The notes beneath the pieces were generated by a model. That model did no database searches. It saw nothing but the letters and a program-made list of their open reading frames with translations, and was not told the origin of the DNA. A program made the position numbers and the translations under genes. From assembly GCA_021186555.1 (NCBI GenBank), contig JAJKFL010000004.1, positions 9,515,001-9,579,000 on the forward strand: a stretch of DNA of 64,000 bases, read 5' to 3'. This document shows positions 39,862-50,342 of the stretch, piece by piece. This DNA comes from Reticulitermes speratus. Lineage: Eukaryota; Arthropoda; Insecta; Blattodea; Rhinotermitidae. Each line of letters begins with the position of its first letter. Positions within the stretch are counted from its first letter, which is position 1.

Positions 39862-40004
39862 GGTTCTTCCAGTAGCTCTCATATTTGCAGTCACTGCGCC
39901 GTTCAACGGTTCGCTCTTTCCCGGTAAGCTGTTGCTAACCAGCCCATGACCTACCCCTATACTGGCTCCATACAGACGTAGAACCACCACCGATAGTTTG
40001 CACA

Positions 40005-40210
40005 CACCAACCAATCCTAGATAGTGGGCGTTTTTGTGACCAATGCTAGGCTTGTAAGGCTAGCACTAGCTTGCCCTAGGAAAAGATGGATGTACAAACA
40101 ACCTTTGGCGTAGCTTTGCATGAGTTACCTTATTTGACGTCTTAGTTCATGGGAGTTTTTGTGACCAATACTAGGCTTGCAAGGCTAGCAATAGCTTGCC
40201 CTATGAAAAG
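40005..40210. repeat. Two tandem copies of a ~125-bp unit
   Basis: GGGCGTTTTTGTGACCAATG and GGGAGTTTTTGTGACCAATA start copies that share CTAGGCTTG-AAGGCTAGCA and TAGCTTGCCCTA-GAAAAGA. Confidence 0.8.
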
Positions 40211-41120
40211 ACATCCTTCACTCCCACTTCTGCTCTTTACTGAGGGACATAAAACTTGCAAATTTTCGAAACCAGATACTAAGCAAAAGTATTTATATAA
40301 ACTTGAATCTATTTGCAATAAGCTGCTATATTCGGTACGCCACACTTTACAAAGAGCACTGAAACCCAGGATATAGTTTGGAATTTCATTATTGTAAATC
40401 ATGCTTTAGCCTTATTAAGCGATTTCATTCGACTTTTCGTAATCTTCATGTAAGAACACGTTACTTTCCCTCAAGTAACGTAACTATTTGTCGCACGTAT
40501 TCATGCAGAAACAAAACAAACTTCAAGTATTTCAGACCCAATTACAAGCGTCATCACCGTACCTACTGCACTGACACTGCTGTCCCCACACACACACTGA
40601 CTACACGCCGACTACCACCAGCTTAGGACTCGAACCCTTCCTTCTGTCACGTGATATCCTATCGGAAATTTTCTGTACTACTATTTTTTATAACTTAAGA
40701 CTTCCGTATATATAAGCATTACATCTTGTCATTTGTCACTGCAAATTTTCTAATGTAATTTTATTAAATTAGAAATTTATTTTACATATTTTAAGTACCA
40801 ATATTTACTCTTTTCACTGAATCCCTATTTTCGTTTGCGTAGGAACTAATTGCGTGATAAGTCTTACAGGGTGTACAAAAAAGTATTACTCCATACGGTC
40901 CTGGTTCCTTCTAGCACACTTAATTAATATGTTTTATTTAATTATTATTTATTTTATTTATGTATTCCTTCACTCATTCCTTCCTTTATAAGTCGGTGCG
41001 TTTGTACATATATTTACACTTCATTTTGTTTACATATTTATTATTAATTTATTCGTTTAATGTACACGTTCTTGGTTTGTTCAGCGACACTTTAAACGTT
41101 GCAGCCTTAATGATCTGTAC
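40211..41120. other. No gene recognised
   Basis: Unassigned AT-rich DNA. A plus-strand frame at 40378-40626 has no recognisable domain. Confidence 0.45.
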
Positions 41121-41124
41121 TGTA

Positions 41125-41500
41125 TAAGGTGGGCGAGGAATGTAGCACGTATGGGTGAGGGGAGAGGTGCATACAGGATTTTGGTGGGGAGACCTGAGGG
41201 AAGGAGACCACTTGGAAGACCTAGGCGTAGATGGGAGGATAATATTAAAATGGATCTTCAAGAAGTGGGATGGGGGGGCATGGACTGGATTGATATGGCT
41301 CAGGATAGGGACAGGTGGCGGGCTCTTGTGAGTGCGGTAATGAACCTTCGGGTTCCATAAAACGCGGGGAATTTCTTGACTAGCTGACGACCTGTTAGCT
41401 TCTCAAGAAGGACTGTGCTACATGGAGTTAGTTAGATAGTTAGTTAGTTCGTTAGTTAGTTAGTTAGTTTGTTTGTTAGTTAGTTAGTTAGTTAGTTAGG

Positions 41501-41533
<33 letters not shown>

Positions 41534-41535
41534 GG
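41125..41535 (+). mobile_element. Non-LTR tail type alpha with (GTTA)n end
   Basis: Plus-strand copy: [19 protein letters not shown], then [20 protein letters not shown] and [10 protein letters not shown] followed by a stop. The 3' UTR ends in GGAGTTAGTTAG and a (GTTA)n run of about 100 bp (41430-41532). Confidence 0.87.
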
Positions 41536-41749
41536 CCTACAGGACAATGTCGCGAGACTGGGCAAACTTCTGAACCGATGTAATGGAAACTGTGAAGATA
41601 ATGAATTTACAAGTATTTTACGTGAGATGAGAGACGACAAGATGGCGGCCTCTGTCGTGACACTGTGTCGAGAGACGGCTCAATATTCGGAAATAAAGTA
41701 ACCGACAGAGTACAGAAATGCATAACACATACAACAGCCCTGTACCTAC

Positions 41750-41800
41750 ACACCTGTACATGTTTCAACGACTTTCGGCCATCTTCAGACGGAACATCGT
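41750..41800 (-). other. Decayed hammerhead-like motif
   Basis: Minus: TCTGAAGATGGCCGAAAG then CGTTGAAACATGTACAGG. Stem II is still pairable; the surroundings are unassigned. Confidence 0.35.
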
Positions 41801-41844
41801 GTACATCTAGGGAGATACTAAAGACGATGACACCAAACACGTTT

Positions 41845-42050
41845 ATGATATAATGTGGAAAAATATGGTACAGCCAAACAGGTTCACAGATGACAATACA
41901 ATACGGCGCATGCGCATTGCATGCTGGATAACTAAGGCTACAGACACACACTCAGAATATGTAATACTTATTGCTTTTCCACGGCAACAATGGTTACGCG
42001 AACGCGCCTGAATGTTATGTTATACGTACATTGTCTGTCTTGTTACAACC
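41845..42050. repeat. Dispersed repeat R, copy 2
   Basis: See the copy at 31725; the shared blocks occur in the same order and orientation. Confidence 0.75.
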
Positions 42051-42301
42051 GAGATGGACACTGCTCACTTCGCAGTATAAAAATGGGTCCTCGAATAAAA
42101 CAGATTATGTCTCGTCCTTAGAGGGTTAATGACTGCATCAGTGACACAGTGTCACATGCCAGAAGGACAGATACGTCATACAGCACTGTAGAAACGTAAG
42201 AATTTGAAAGAGTGCTACTCGCTGGACGCAGGTGGTTAGTGGTTTGTTCACACGGTCACTGACAATAACTGTATGTAAAAAGATCTGACTGAGTAACGAA
42301 A

Positions 42302-42655
42302 TAACTAACTAACTAACTAACTAACTACATGGAGCAGAGTCCTTCTTGAGCAGCTAACAGGTCGTCAGCTAGTCAAGACATTCCCCACATTTTATGGGAC
42401 CCCGAAGGTTCATTACCGCACTCACAAGAGCCCGCCACCTGTCCCTATCCTGAGTCCCAGCCTTCCACAACTAACTAACTAACTCCATGTAGCACAGTCC
42501 TTCTTGAGAAGCTAACAGGTCGTCAGCTAGTCAAGACATTCCCCACATTTTATGGGACCCCGAAGGTTCATTATCGCATTCACAAGAGCCCGCCACCTGT
42601 CCCTATCCTGAGCCAGATCAATCCAGTCCATGCCCTCTCCATCCCACTTCTAAGT
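42302..42655 (-). mobile_element. Two tandem non-LTR alpha tails
   Basis: Two truncated copies (42327-42460 and 42487-42655), each preceded on plus by (AACT)n (42302-42325, 42471-42484) and CCATG(G/T)AGCA. Both share CCCCACATTTTATGGGACCC, a variant not seen in the other tails, so they are probably one tandem duplication and not two insertions. Confidence 0.75.
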
Positions 42656-42837
42656 GTTTGATTTCTATTTCCTGATTCATAAACATGTGAAAAGGTCTAA
42701 CAATTTTAAATCGTGCTCCAAGAATATCCTAATTAAGTGTATACGCTGTACAGTCAACACACATTAAATTCTACAATCTGTAACAGTATTTTGTTCAAAC
42801 TCTTAAATAAGGTAAAGCAATCCCATTACAGACCTGG

Positions 42838-43112
42838 ACAGGCCCTTAGGGCTCCAGGAGGTTGAGGCTCCCAGATTTGTAGACAATCGGCACATGAAGG
42901 TGGTAAGGTTGTCAGCCGTACGCACCGGCCGCCTTTACCCACCAGGAAATATTCCTGGGAAATATTCTGTTAGAGGCTGAGTCGACCCGAGGGCCATAAT
43001 GCGGCCGGAAGGATTATGTCAATGAAAAATTCCAATGACACCATCGGGAATCGAACTCGCGACCTTCCGGTTTGTAGCGTAGTGCCTCAACCAACTGCGC
43101 CACCGCGTACCC
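42838..43112 (-). mobile_element. SINE family C, tRNA-headed
   Basis: The minus-strand head GCGGTGGCGCAGTTGGTTGA, with B box GGTCGCGAGTTCGATTCCCG, is followed by a body different from families A and B (GCATTATGGCCCTCGGGTCG). Confidence 0.75.
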
Positions 43113-43760
43113 CTGTTCAAACTCTTAAAAAAAATGTCATACTCACATATACAACAGAGTTACAGATAATAAACTGCATGTAACTGTTTTAGACGAGCGA
43201 GCAGAATTTCCTTTGAAGTAAACATGGAAAAATACATCAACGTATTTATTAAACTCATCACAATTACATTCCATTTTTCAAACTACGCCAAGAAATGTAT
43301 TATGAACTCGCATTTTACATTTTACGTTTTACATTGACCTCATAATCTCTCCAAAGGTATGGAAAACCACTTAAGAAACATGAACTACATAAAGTTTAAT
43401 GTTCAGACTGCAATACAAAATAGTTACTATGTGAGGTTATGTTTGAATCTATGTGACAATTCTGCAAGTCTATGATTTCTTTTCTATTATGACTATTTTA
43501 ATTGCTGATGGATATAATTCTGCTGCTGAAAGTGACTACTAGAATTCCTTTCTGAAAATACAATTCTTCTGTAATAACTTTAAAGTTACTTTCAAACTAG
43601 TAAACTGAAGGAATACAAACCTGAAGCTGCCGAGCAACATGCAATTTCTTTACAGCCCAGTGACGTCATGTTAGGCGTCTGAGTTCTCGTCTTTAAATTA
43701 ACATTTCAAGCAATAATATTATTTGCAAAGAACGAACAATATATATAACACACAAGAATG

Positions 43761-44155
43761 CATTGGCGCACCCAAAACGTGGGGTGGGGGGGCTGCCGGA
43801 TGCACCCCCCCCCCCCCAAAGCGAAATTTAAAAACACAGATTTTGTGGACACGATGATATCAAAGGTTTTACGAGATTTACAGCTCAGCCTAAAACAGCC
43901 ACTGAAATCGGCTGACTATTATATTGGAATATTGAAAAATATAATAAAAACTTACGAATATATAGACTTTTTTTTTCCTTTTTCAGTTAGTATTAGTTTT
44001 CCCTGTGACCCAACTAGATGCGGGATCGGAGATTTTGACATGATTTTCATAACATAGTTTTTAAAATCAAACATAATTTACATATAACCTCAGGGTCAGC
44101 ACCCCCCCCCCCCCCACTCCCCGGCCCCCAAAGAAAAATTCTGGGTGCGCCTATG
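43761..44155. mobile_element. hAT-like MITE with poly-C blocks
   Basis: Ends CATTGGCGCACCCAAAA and TTCTGGGTGCGCCTATG are inverted repeats. The 8-bp flanks are CAAGAATG and CAAGAAAG (7 of 8). C-runs lie inside both ends. Confidence 0.75.
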
Positions 44156-44500
44156 CAAGAAAGCATTCAAACCCTGAATACAGCAAACAACAAAGTAACT
44201 TATTTAAATAACTCTTATTTCTTCTTAATTTTAAGCCAACTTACCAATATTTATTCATACACAATTGTGCCAGACAACTCAATATTCACAAAGTAAGGTG
44301 TCTTTTTTATATTTTCGTGCCAAATATCAAACATTTATTATTCATATTTTTGTAACAATATAATTGTTTATGTATGTATATATCATGCTAGTAACTTGCA
44401 CACAAGCACTTAGTGCCTTCTAGTATAAACTTAGAGCAGTACCTAGTGACTTCCCATAGGAGTTCCTACACGCTTTGTTGTGTTCTCCAAATGTTAAAGT
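44156..44500. other. No gene recognised
   Basis: AT-rich; it precedes the foldback element. Confidence 0.5.
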
Positions 44501-44741
44501 ACAAGACAGTTTAATATTGTATTCACCGTGCATCTTGTATAAATTAAAATTGAAATTAAAACCAACTTGATGCACACTCACTATTAAAAATTTTAATAGT
44601 AGATTAATTAACTCTTTAATTAACCCGACATGTTTCGGTCAGGTACCTTACCATCTTCAGGGGTTTACTACATTTAGTTGCGTAGTTCATTTGTGGGATC
44701 ATGTCTTGTGTATGTTTTACATATGGACTACACAACTAAAT

Positions 44742-45104
44742 TTCACACTGTTGACACCGTGCATCTTCGTCATATTAAATTAAGTTATAAACCAACCGAT
44801 GCACACTAAAACCACTTTTTAAGTAGCTTTATTATAAAATTGTTAAAATTGTACCCCTACACGTGTTTCGATCCTAGGATCATCGTCAGGGAATCCTTTT
44901 ACAATATTTTAACTTATGTTTCAAAGTGCAGATAGAATATTTTAAATCATGTGTTGAAGTGACTGTAGCTTTTAGCAATAAACCCCCCTGACGATGATCC
45001 TAGGATCGAAACACGTGTAGGGGTACAATTTTAACAATTTTATAATAAAGCTACTTAAAAAGTGGTTTTAGTGTGCATCGGTTGGTTTATAACTTAATTT
45101 AATA
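44742..45104. mobile_element. Inner foldback element, nested; TSD CRCAACTAAAT
   Basis: A second palindrome sits inside the first with a different stem II (GATCCTAGGATC). Flanks are CACAACTAAAT (44731-44741) and CGCAACTAAAT (45105-45115). Motifs at 44854-44893 and 44984-45024. Confidence 0.8.
44984..45024 (+). ncRNA. Hammerhead-ribozyme-like motif
   Basis: CCCC, CTGACGA (44988-44994), T, GATCCTAGGATC, GAAAC, ACGTG, TA, GGGG. Confidence 0.5.
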
Positions 45105-45121
45105 CGCAACTAAATGTAGTA

Positions 45122-45165
45122 AACCCCTGAAGATGGTCAGGTACCTTACCGAAACATGTCGGGTT
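45122..45165 (+). ncRNA. Hammerhead-ribozyme-like motif, UC cleavage dinucleotide
   Basis: AACCC, CTGAAGA (45127-45133), T, stem II 45135-45150, GAAA, CATG, TC, GGGTT. H17 would be C here. Confidence 0.5.
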
Positions 45166-45291
45166 AATTAAGAGTTAATTAATCTACTATTAAAATTTTT
45201 AATAGTGAAGGTGCATCCAGTTGGTTTTAATTTCAATTTTAATTTACACAAGACAGTTGTTTTCAGATGGCACAGTGCTTGTGTCTGCATG

Positions 45292-45469
45292 TCATTCTTC
45301 AAGTGATTGGCTGGCTCCTGCAGCATTACCCTGATTGCGTCTGTACTTCCTGCATGTAGCCTGATGACGTTCCATGTAACGAAGCTCAAAAAACGCCTTG
45401 TTGCACACGGGGCATCGCCACTGCCACTGATGATGGTTGTAGGTTCGCTGGTGAGAACGCATATTGGAT
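45292..45469 (-). CDS. Zinc-finger gene, exon 3 (fingers 2-3, stop)
   Basis: Acceptor TTTCTGTTTGCCAG|A; the first base completes the Arg codon split after AG in exon 2. It encodes [31 protein letters not shown] and ends ASQSLEE, stop TGA at 45294-45292. Confidence 0.9.
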
Positions 45470-48400
45470 CTGGCAAACAGAAATGTCAGTAAGCCCTAAA
45501 CCAAAACTTGAAGGGGAATTTATAAACTTATTTTGCGGATATTTCACATTATATTCTCCGTGCATTCTGATATCAAATCACAAATTTAAAAAACCGACAA
45601 ATGCGATGTATTTCCACAAGAATAGTCAAATGCCCCTACATATGTTTCAGCTTTACCAAGCCATCATCAGGGGGTCCAAGCTGAAAGCTGAAACATATGT
45701 GGGGGCATTTGACTATACTTGTGGAAATACTGTGCATTTGTTGGTTTTTAAATTTGTGATTTGATATCAGAAAGCACGGGAAATATAATGTGAAATTAAG
45801 TAACGCCCAACAGGCAAAATCTGCTTATAATGAACCTTGGACCCACTGATGATGGCTTGGTAAAGCTGAAACATATGTAGGGGCATTTGACTATATTTGT
45901 GAAAATACAGTGCATTTGTTGGTTTTTTTAATTTGTGATTTATTTTACGGATATATTAGTAGAATATACAAAAACATATTAGCTATAAGGCTAAAATGAG
46001 CAACACAGTGTGAATGGTTCGAATTTTATATGATTTTGTGTCATGAAGTGATTGACTTTTGTGAACTGACAGGAAGAGACTGGTGCAAGATGATATGATC
46101 TGTTTTATTGTAAGGTTTTGGAAGTTTTGAGGAAAACAGTACAAAACCTACTGTATATAAAACACCAACAAAATGCACTTCACTTTACCACTTTATTATA
46201 TTTCAATAGACCCCCACATATGTTTCAGTTTGTGCAAAAACCATCATCAGGGGGTTCAAAACTACATATATTTACATCCAATGGTATTTCTGTCCTTATT
46301 GAACACTAAGATATTGCACAACAATAAGGACAGAAATACCATTGGATGTAAATATATGTAGTTTTGAACCCCCTGATGATGGTTTTTGCATAAACCGAAA
46401 CATATGTAGGGGTTTATTGAAATATAATAAAGTGGTAAAGTGAAGTGCATTTTGTTGGTGTTTTATAAACAGTAGGTTTTGTACTGTTTTCCTCAAAACT
46501 TCCAAAACCGTACAATAAAACAGATCATATCATCTTGCACCAGTCTCTTCCTGTCAGTTCACAAAAGTTAATCACTTCATGACACAAAATCGTATAAAAT
46601 TCGAACCATTCACACTGTGTTGCTCATTTTAGCCTTATAGCTAATGTGTTTTTGTATATTCTACAAATATATCCGTAAAATAAATCACAAATTTAAAAAA
46701 ACAACAAACGCACTGTATTTCCACAAGTACAGTCTAAAGTCCCTACATATGTTTCAGCTTTACCAAGCCGTCATCGGGGGGTCCAAGGTTCATTATAAGC
46801 AGATTTTGCCTGTTGGGCGTTACTAAATTTCACATTATATTCTCAGTGCGTTCTGATATCAAATCACAAATTAAAAAACCAACAAATGCGATTATTATGG
46901 CTGTAATATATGTATATGTACGAGTTACTTGACAATGTTTGGTCTAATTGTGCATGTAGCATAACTGGTGGTAATTCTTCATGCAGTGAACTGTTACACA
47001 GTAATATAAGAGAAGCATGTACATGATAGGAATTATGTACAATTAGACCTAAACATTATTCTTTTATGCAACGACTGATGTGCTCCCTGATGGTGGACCA
47101 GAAAGGTCCGAAACATGTAGGAGTGTAGTGTGTTTTTTGAATACGTAATTGTAAATTTGTGACAATTTAAGTGCGTTTGTTGGTTGATATCAAGAAAATC
47201 GAACTATGTCAACGGAATGGAAACTATATTTTAAATGGGAATTTTTTGATCTTCTGATTATCTGTTTTGCAAGAAAGACCCTGCCCTATGTGGTCAGTCA
47301 TACCTATCTGCAAACGCCTTCTGGCACACTGGACATGCATAGGGTCTCTCTCCGGTATGCAGGCGCACATGACCCTTGAGGACCCATGCTCGATGGAACG
47401 TCTTCCCGCAGTGTGGACAGGCTTGCAGTGCGGGTTGTCTTCCAACACCATCTAGCGGCCGACATGCGAGATCGGGAGTGCTGAATACCGGTGCCGTGCT
47501 ATCACGTCCATTGTCTGACAAAACTCCACGTCTCGACGTTGCAGAATTCCCTTCACAATCAGTATTTGCAGTTGGCATATTTCCCAAATCTGACAGCACA
47601 TTTTGTGCATATCGTTGAACATTTGAAGAAGCTTGCCCAACATTTTCTGCCGTTTGGATGTCACTAACAAACTTGCTGTAACCGCCATTTTCAGTCCGTG
47701 CTAATGTCGCCTGTTGCTCCCGTTGTAATACACATTCAGTGATTGTTTTTGTGCGTGGTGTGGTAACACTGGTGTCTACTATCTCGTTCATAACGGATTT
47801 CAGCCCTTTATTTAATACGTATTTAAGTGTTAACGTATCCTGCTCCGTAATAGCCCTTGGAATCCTGATGATAAAGCAACGTTCTTGTGAGTTCTCTGAG
47901 TGGAGTTCCACTGATATGACGTCTTTCTTACTGTAGAAACTCGCATAAGACGTGAGATCTTCCCCAAGATCGTCTTCTTCGTTTCCCTCAGACAGGTCTT
48001 CAACGTGAGTTTGGTTCGTTTGAAACTGAGAGTGATTTAGCAATCTGGACGCAGTTTTAAAATTGTGCTTGCTACAGGAAGATCGCTTAACAGCCACCGA
48101 ACCCCTTGCTTCTGACTCAGTGCTTGCTGTACCTGCACTGACTGTACTGTCACGTGTCATGTCATTTGTCACGTGCAACAGCGGTCTACTTTCCCCATCA
48201 TTATGGCTGTCCTCAGATTCAAAACTCGCTGGTGAACAATCTGAATCATCAGCGGTTTTCTGTTGTTCGTCGTCCGTACTGGATACATAACCACGATTTA
48301 AATTAAATCTTGTGACAATTGGCAAATATGACATGTTGCTGTGATCACTAAGTTCTTTGCTAGAGTGGTGGTGACATATTTCTTTCCTGAGTGCACTGCG

Positions 48401-50310
48401 ATTGTAGCCGGTTCGTACGTTGTGGAAGGCACTTTCAGCTGTAATAAAATATGCGACCTCTATTCAGATATACACGCGTGCCTTAAAATGGAAATTATCA
48501 TATAAAAATTAATTCTGCAGTTACTGGCGACCCCCCCCCCCCCCTGCTAAATTTCTTGATCTGCAATTTTGCAGTCACAGCTGTTCACTGTCATCACATC
48601 GTATTTGTTTTTTCTTGCGAAAATCAGAACAAACAGCAAAGATTTACCTAAACAACATCCTCCGTAAGATCTGAGATTTCAAAGAAGTTAAAACCCTCAC
48701 CCTTCCATTGCGAACTGAGACTTGGTGAATTATGAGAACGTATAAGGGAGTACAAAATTAAACTGCGAAGAAAGTATATCCAGTATCAGATTTGTCCAGT
48801 GATGTAGATAACCAGTCGCCCCCCCCCTCCCCCCATAATTATTAGCGAAGTTACTCCCATGTTTCTCTTGTGAGAGACCGTCACTTCCTATCTTCATTTT
48901 AGTTATACCATAAATTCCACGAACTAACACAACTGTGCTTATTACAAGCCTTAGTTAGGAATAGTTTTTACAATACAATTACAGTATAACCTCGATTATC
49001 CGAAATAAAGGGGGGCGTACCCGATTTCGGATAAGCAATATTTCGGATAATTCGGAAATTCGGCTTGACGTGATAAGGTGCAATAAAAATAACATTTACT
49101 CAGAAACAAGTCTTATGTTAATAAAATTTATGGCACGAGAATGTGTATGATATTTAGATACAATACAACACTACAAATTTCTACAAACAAAATTTGATAT
49201 TTTAGTTTGGACGTTTTTTCACAACTTTTTTTGGCTGCAATGTCCTTCTCGGAACTAACTTACTGCTGTAAACCGCCATTTGTGTTTCAATAACAATACG
49301 TACAGTTCTCAACAATTTAATTTGGGTAACATCATCTAGCGTACAAAAAAAGGCGTTTCGGTTAACCCGAGTTTCGGTTAAGCGAAGTTCGGAAAACCAA
49401 GGTTCTACTGTACTTCAATTTCCATATTGTATTAATACTGACGTCTAATTACGTCATCATCATCATCAGCCACAGGGTATCGGCCATCCAGGCTTGTTCA
49501 GTATTCACGGGTGTTGGTCAGAGCCGCTGAGAGCGGGTTCGGGCCCCTGTGAAAAAAGTTTTTCGCCCCCCCTACCCCCAGCAAAGGCGGGCGGGCTAAA
49601 AATCTTTACACAAAATCGGAAACACTGACTCTGAATTGCAGAGTGACTTGGGTTTTTCTGAAAGGGTTAATTTGTACAATCGACGACACTACCGAGAAAC
49701 ACAAAAATATATGCAAAATAATCGGGCCCCTGTAATTTGTACCGGCTTCCTCCACCCTCTCGACGGCACTGGTGTTGGTCCCTCCATCTTTTCCGTGGTC
49801 GTCCTATATTTCTTCTGGCACTTACTTGGGAATGCTTGTATCGGCACATCGATGGCAGGCTACAGGAAGAAAATTTTTATCGCCACGACTAGGCCAGTAC
49901 TACGCTCTGATACAACTGTAATCTCCACCTCAGTTGGTCCAGTATAGGAATAACTAATGACCTGTTATTAACAAGAATATCACTTACACCAACGAAATGC
50001 ACTTGTTTATTAAAAAGAACACTAAATAGTTCCTAAAATGTTAGTTAAAACCCCTACATATGTTTCGACCTATCGATAGGTCATCTTCAGGGGGGTATGT
50101 CACAACTGCTTGTATTAAAAACACTCACACATATTGTTCATCCATATAAAAGTATAGTCATAGTCATATTTCATTAAGCTTATCACCATTATTATTACGT
50201 GGACAAATGCGTTCTTAGAAGCACTTCGTAGTATTTGTACACTTTTAAAGTATATTGTCTACACCCTCACTATTGTAGTGATATTTCTAGCAGTTTTTTA
50301 TGTTAGAATG

Positions 50311-50342
<32 letters not shown>

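Larger units (their letters stand above)
44512..45247. mobile_element. Outer foldback element in the zinc-finger 3' flank; TSD ACAAGACAGTT
   Basis: Arms hold motifs at 44622-44665 (minus) and 45122-45165 (plus). An 11-bp duplication ACAAGACAGTT lies at 44501-44511 and 45248-45258. The tail AATATTGTATTCACCGTGCAT is at the left end only. Its right edge is 33 bp past the stop codon of the zinc-finger gene, so it lies in that gene's 3' UTR. Confidence 0.83.

Noticed and set aside
46118-46505. Two nearly identical short proteins on opposite strands
   Set aside because: They mirror each other because the DNA is a palindrome; they arise from the foldback element arms.
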